Under the pieces are notes generated by a model that worked only from the letters and a program-made list of their open reading frames with translations, had not been told where the DNA came from and searched no databases. From assembly GCA_033239525.1 (NCBI GenBank), contig BSYO01000003.1, positions 6,504,001 through 6,568,000 on the forward strand: a stretch of DNA of 64,000 nucleotides, in the 5' to 3' direction. The first letter of the stretch is position 1. Each line of letters opens with the position of its first letter. Both the position numbers and the translations under genes were made by a program. This DNA comes from Nepenthes gracilis (taxonomy: Eukaryota > Streptophyta > Magnoliopsida > Caryophyllales > Nepenthaceae). Shown here in pieces: positions 60,163-64,000 of this stretch.

Positions 60163-61582
60163 AGGCAGGGACACTTGAAGCCGGCGAACCATCCCATTTT
60201 CCACCACCAGCTGGTGGAATTAACAGAGGAATTTCCATCATGGACTTCATCTTTAGGATTGTCGCCGGCCTTGCAACGCTGGCAAGTGCGATTGCCATGG
60301 GAACCACAAATGAAACGCTGCCGTTTTTCACGCGGTTCATCCAGTTCAGAGCCCAATACAATGATCTTCCCACGTTCACGTAAGTTTTTCGTTTGAACTT
60401 CTCCTATTTCACGTCTGTTTTTTTCTCGAGAAAAAAAAAAATCCAATTTCCGTCTGAGAAAATCGGCATGAAACTTTGACGACAGGTTCTTTGTGGTGGC
60501 GAATTCAGTAGTTTGTGCCTACTTGGTGCTTTCTCTTCCACTGTCCATTTTCCATATCGTAAGGAGAGGGGCCATAGGCACCAGAATATTCTTGATCATC
60601 CTTGACACGGTAACTGACCGAATTGATCAAAATCATTTTCGCATGAATGAGTTTCAAAAGGTGCCATGACAAAATAAATCTCAACAATCAGATATAATTC
60701 CACTATTAAGATCTAACTGCATCACCAATGGCGTAAAAGAATTACAAAATGGTGACTACTGATAATGTTAAAAGCCAACGATGGTAGAATGAATTCTTAT
60801 GATATATATTTAATAATTTATTAAGAATGATTAAAATTTTTTGAGCAATATAATTTTATTATATTTTATAAAAAAATTTATTTTACTCATTAATTCAATC
60901 TTCTATAGAAAAAATGATATTTATGTAAGGTGAAGTCAATGTATAATCTGAATGATATTAGGCCATTTCTAAATTTAAATAAATGAAAATTTCTTAACTT
61001 CCCAATTAGTTTTTCTTGATTTAAAATTCAGCCACCCAAAAACTGTATACCAATTTCTTCAAAAAATTTTCTACAACTCCATTTAAAAAAAAAAAATAAG
61101 GGTGAGGATAGAGTAACCGATTTTAAGTTCTTAAAAAAAATAATAAGCATAAATTCAGGTATGTTACGATATTTAATTTTATAATTAAAATTATTCGATG
61201 ATTTCTAGAATAATTTTATCTCTTAAAATTTTTATAGCTTAAACTTTACCCATAAGCTTTGACAAGTACAAAATTGCCTCATTGAAATTAATCAACCAAT
61301 GAGTAATGCTCATATTGTGGTGAGTTAACCACCTTGGATTCATGTTTGGTGGTGATTTTCGTGAAGGCGGCGTTGGCACTTTTGACGGCTGGGGCGTCAG
61401 CTGCGGCGGCAATTGTATACTTGGCTCACAAAGGGAATTCCTCGGCCAATTGGTTCGCCATATGCCAGCAGTACAACAGTTTCTGCGAGCGCATTTCTGG
61501 ATCGTTGATCGGCTCGTTCGTGGGGATCGTTGTCTTCGTTCTGCTAATCCTGCTGTCGGCAGTGGCCATCTCGCGATCCTGA
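60159..61582 (+). CDS. CASP: Casparian strip membrane domain protein (CASP)
   Basis: Three exons fit with GT-AG introns and kept frame: 60159-60379 (donor GTAAGT), 60486-60609 (acceptor GACAG, donor GTAACT) and 61367-61582 (acceptor GTGAAG). The product is 186 residues, the usual CASP length. It starts [20 protein letters not shown], has [20 protein letters not shown] (first membrane span, about 22-45), the family signature [18 protein letters not shown] before the second span (about 72-100), [20 protein letters not shown] (third span) and [15 protein letters not shown] with a last hydrophobic span ending AISRS. CASPs are four-span plasma-membrane scaffolds that position lignin polymerisation in the root endodermis. 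The wording is close to true CASP1-5 rather than distant CASP-like members. Endodermal expression is assumed from the family. Confidence 0.93.
60610..61366 (+). other. Intron 2 of CASP
   Basis: 757-bp AT-rich GT-AG intron. The acceptor choice (TTCGTGAAG then GCGGCG) is set by keeping the family spacing between ILDT and [12 protein letters not shown]. Confidence 0.75.
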
Positions 61583-62826
61583 AACTGCCCACGGTTTGTC
61601 ATTGGAGTCCCTGATTTGGGGCGTTTGTGAAGATCGTGGTGTAATTGCTTGAAGAGAAGCTTCCTATGGTGTGCTGTTTTCTCTAATGTGTACTTGGCCT
61701 TAAAATTACGTGTTCGGTTCAGATTATAATGTGTGTGTGAAAAGTGTTTTAGCTTTTGCTCTGATTCACCAAATGTCTGAGCATTGTCTGTAGATTTTCA
61801 ATTTCCCATTTTCAAGTCCCACTATCGACATAGTATCTCTTTTTCTAATATATTTCAGTTATAAAATCTGACTAACTATTATTATCACATAAGTATCTAG
61901 CATGTCAAAACCAAGGCCACATTGGGCCGTAGCCAGACCTGCCCTACCTCCTAAGCCTTCGTTTAGCTATAGGTTTACTTACGTGTTAAAAATTATCTAG
62001 ACCCTAAAATCAATATTATTTAATTATACATCAATATGCATTTATAAGTCATTTAAACTAAAAGGAGCTGCCAGTCAACTGATGCTTGATGGTGAACTTC
62101 TGTTTACAAGTTATGAAACTCTTGTAGACCACAGCAGAATCTGAAATCACCTCTTCCTCTGCTTACTCGTTACATGAATATATATATATATATATTCACA
62201 AATCTTTTCATGCATGCATCTATGAAAACAAATGGAAATCTGCATAAACATAGCTTGTCAACAGATGTTCATGAGCTGTACCGCAGATTTGCTGGGGATA
62301 GGGATGATGAATTGCAGAACCAACCTAAAATAATCTGGCAACTTCGACGTCGACTAAGCTAGCAATGCCACCAGATTGTCGATTGATTTCAAAGTCTTCT
62401 CATAGAAAACATATGACTCGTACACTTTCGGCGTCCTCACATAGAAATCAAACTACATTTATTTACAGAAACATGAGCTCTTAGTATGCAAAGCAATAAA
62501 ACATTGACTTTACAAAAAAAAATAATAATCAAGCACCAGAGGCAAAAAAGATTTTATTTATTTATTTTAAATAGTCAAATTATGATATTTTGGGTTCCTT
62601 GGATAAATTATAATTGTGCTTGATTTTATCAGAGCTTGCATTTGGTAAGTCTGATTTTACCATTTCAACACGTATGCTTTTACAAAATCTGTATTTTAGT
62701 ATGAAAAGAAACGCCCATGTCACCAAATAACACCGATCAATTTTAAAAAAATGCATTTGAGTAAGCTGAAAGGAAATTGGTTTGATACCACACAACCAAG
62801 TCAAACATAAACAATAGAAAGAACAA
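61583..62826. other. CASP 3' flank and intergenic DNA
   Basis: The first few hundred bases should hold the CASP 3' UTR. A (TA)n run lies at 62178-62195. No other feature is supported. Confidence 0.5.
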
Positions 62827-63130
62827 GTATTAGAAAATACAGCTGTATAGCTATTGCATATATTTTGTATTTTCTTTTATATTTTATGTATATTTTCTTT
62901 CCTGCATTTTTTATTCCTTTCCTTTTTATTTTCTTTCCCCATTTAATTTTTCCGTTGAGCATCGTGTATATTAAAGGCGCTTCTGCCTTGTGCTCTGTGC
63001 ATAATGTAAAAACTCCCTTGAATAATATGTCTGGCGTCCGTTTGCTTTCACACCGTGTTCGCCTCTGTTCTCTCTCTTGCCCTCGAGCCTCTGTCGTCGT
63101 CTTCCTCATCCATTGCGCCTGAACTTTACA
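62827..63130 (+). repeat. 5' LTR of a Ty1/copia element
   Basis: The right end (GAACTTTACA at 63130) is fixed by the primer site that follows. The left end is taken near GTATTAGAAAATACAGCTG (62826), resembling the TGTTAGAATA-type start of Retrofit/Ale LTRs, so it is approximate. C/T-rich U5 (63040-63110) is seen. The element runs off the right edge of the window. Confidence 0.6.
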
Positions 63131-63142
63131 TGGTATCAGAGA
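63131..63142 (+). other. Initiator-Met primer-binding site of the copia element
   Basis: TGGTATCAGAGA immediately follows the LTR end CA and matches the plant tRNA-iMet PBS, TGGTATCAGAGC, in 11 of 12 bases. Confidence 0.88.
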
Positions 63143-64000
63143 ATGGCGTCCTCACCAAACTCGCTCGAAACCACCTCAAACACAGCCAACCCATCTGTCG
63201 TTCCTTCACACGAACGCATGCGTCTCCAAACCCTCACTGACTTCACAAATCCCTACCGGCTGGAAGTAGGCGACAATCCTGCCATTACTCTCGTCACATC
63301 GATGTTCTCACCGACAACTATGCGACGTGGTCTAGGGCCATGCGTTGCGCTTTACGAGCCAAGAACAAGCTTGATTTCATCGAGGGCACTATTCAACAAC
63401 CGACTCGGCGATCCCCTTTTTGAAATTTGGGAGCGTTGCAATGATATGGTCGTTTCTTGGATCCAAAATTCGGTTAGCTCTTCGATTAAAGCTAGCGTTG
63501 TCTTCGTCGATGATGCCTTCGAGCTCTGGAACGAACTTCGCGACCGGTTTACTCAACAGAACGGGCCACGGATTTTCCAATTAAAAAAATCACTTGCTGG
63601 TTTGACACAAGAACAAGAACCCGTGAGCGTATACTACGGTAAGCTCAAAACTTTGTGGGATGAGCTCTTGATTTACGATCCCCTCCCTAGTTGCGATTGC
63701 GGTAAAATGAAATCTCTTACTGAAAAATACCAGCGTGACTGTGTTATTCAATTCTTGATGGGATTAAACGACTCTTACTCTAATGCCCGAGATCAAATCA
63801 TGATGATGGACCCCCTTCCCTCTGTTAACTGAGTATTCTCGGTCATCCAACAAAGAAGAGCAACAAGACCATATGTCATTTGCTCGGGAATTTAAGCTTT
63901 AAGCACCGTTGCCTTAACAGCCAAAAGGAACACTGGTTCCTTCAAAAACAATGGGAAAACGAATTCCTATCCCAAGAAAGATAAGTCTTTCTGTGTGTAT
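63143..64000 (+). pseudogene. Copia gag (Retrofit/Ale-like), frameshifted, continues past the window
   Basis: ATG at 63143 is one base after the PBS. Frame 1 reads FTNPYRLEVGDNPAITLVT, then switches out of phase: the expected capsid words DVLTDNYATWSRAMRCALRA and KNKLDFIEGTIQQPTR are in another frame at 63302-63405. Frame 1 resumes with DPLFEIWERCNDMVVSWI, FELWNELRDRFTQQNGPRIF and YYGKLKTLWDELLIYDPLP, the typical copia gag (UBN2-type) fold. It stops at TGA 63830; after a further shift near 63850, EEQQDHMSFAREFK is readable, and KDKSFCVY at the window edge is probably the start of the zinc knuckle. Confidence 0.85.

Noticed and set aside
1..64000. tRNA, rRNA or CRISPR-like arrays
   Set aside because: No cloverleaf with internal A/B boxes, no rRNA words and no regularly spaced short repeats with unique spacers were found by eye; the TGGTATCAGAG matches are retrotransposon primer sites, not tRNA genes.

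Overview
The window is plant nuclear DNA, almost certainly from a eudicot. The reasons are GT-AG split genes, plant-only families (CASP, a plastid-type methyltransferase, an MGSxCC-type RING protein), and a dense load of plant LTR retrotransposons and MITEs in AT-rich DNA. I cannot name the species.

Host genes. Three genes can be spliced by eye with frames preserved at every junction. (1) A RING-H2 protein on the minus strand (coding 16414-21657, 5' UTR exon ending at 23364); its expected ATG reads ACG. (2) A plastid-type class I SAM methyltransferase on the minus strand (25054-39334, six coding exons, 329 aa). (3) A Casparian-strip membrane protein (CASP) on the plus strand (60159-61582, three exons, 186 aa), preceded by a 68-codon upstream ORF that overlaps its start codon as ATGA.

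Mobile DNA makes up most of the rest. At 3.0-3.4 kb is a short TRIM-like element with LTRs about 170 bp long and an initiator-Met primer site. A 57-bp tandem array and an LTR-like block follow to about 5.1 kb. At 9599-15754 lies a complete but dead Ty3 chromovirus with a perfect 5-bp target duplication (GTTAT); a Tourist-like MITE sits inside it and splits the integrase end from the chromodomain. At 26278-35963 a SIRE-type Ty1/copia element is nested in intron 4 of the methyltransferase gene. At 43886 to about 53220 is a Tat-lineage Ty3 element that carries, on the opposite strand, its own spliced accessory gene with a TATA box. A solo LTR lies at 56220-56985. The right edge (62827-64000) holds the 5' LTR, primer site and damaged gag of another copia element.

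The most notable signals are: the antisense, intron-containing gene in the Tat element; the ACG start of the RING gene; the ATGA overlap in front of CASP; the copia gag whose two compensating frameshifts keep the ORF open while scrambling about 35 residues; and a stretch (53.8-54.4 kb) that reads as two sequences interleaved, which looks more like merged haplotypes in the assembly than biology. I found no convincing new biological system; the antisense Tat gene is the closest, and such extra ORFs are already known in that lineage.

Stretches with nothing recognisable are mostly AT-rich intergenic DNA: 5.15-9.59 kb, 39.5-43.8 kb (LTR-like pieces only), 54.9-56.2 kb, 58.2-59.9 kb and 61.6-62.8 kb.
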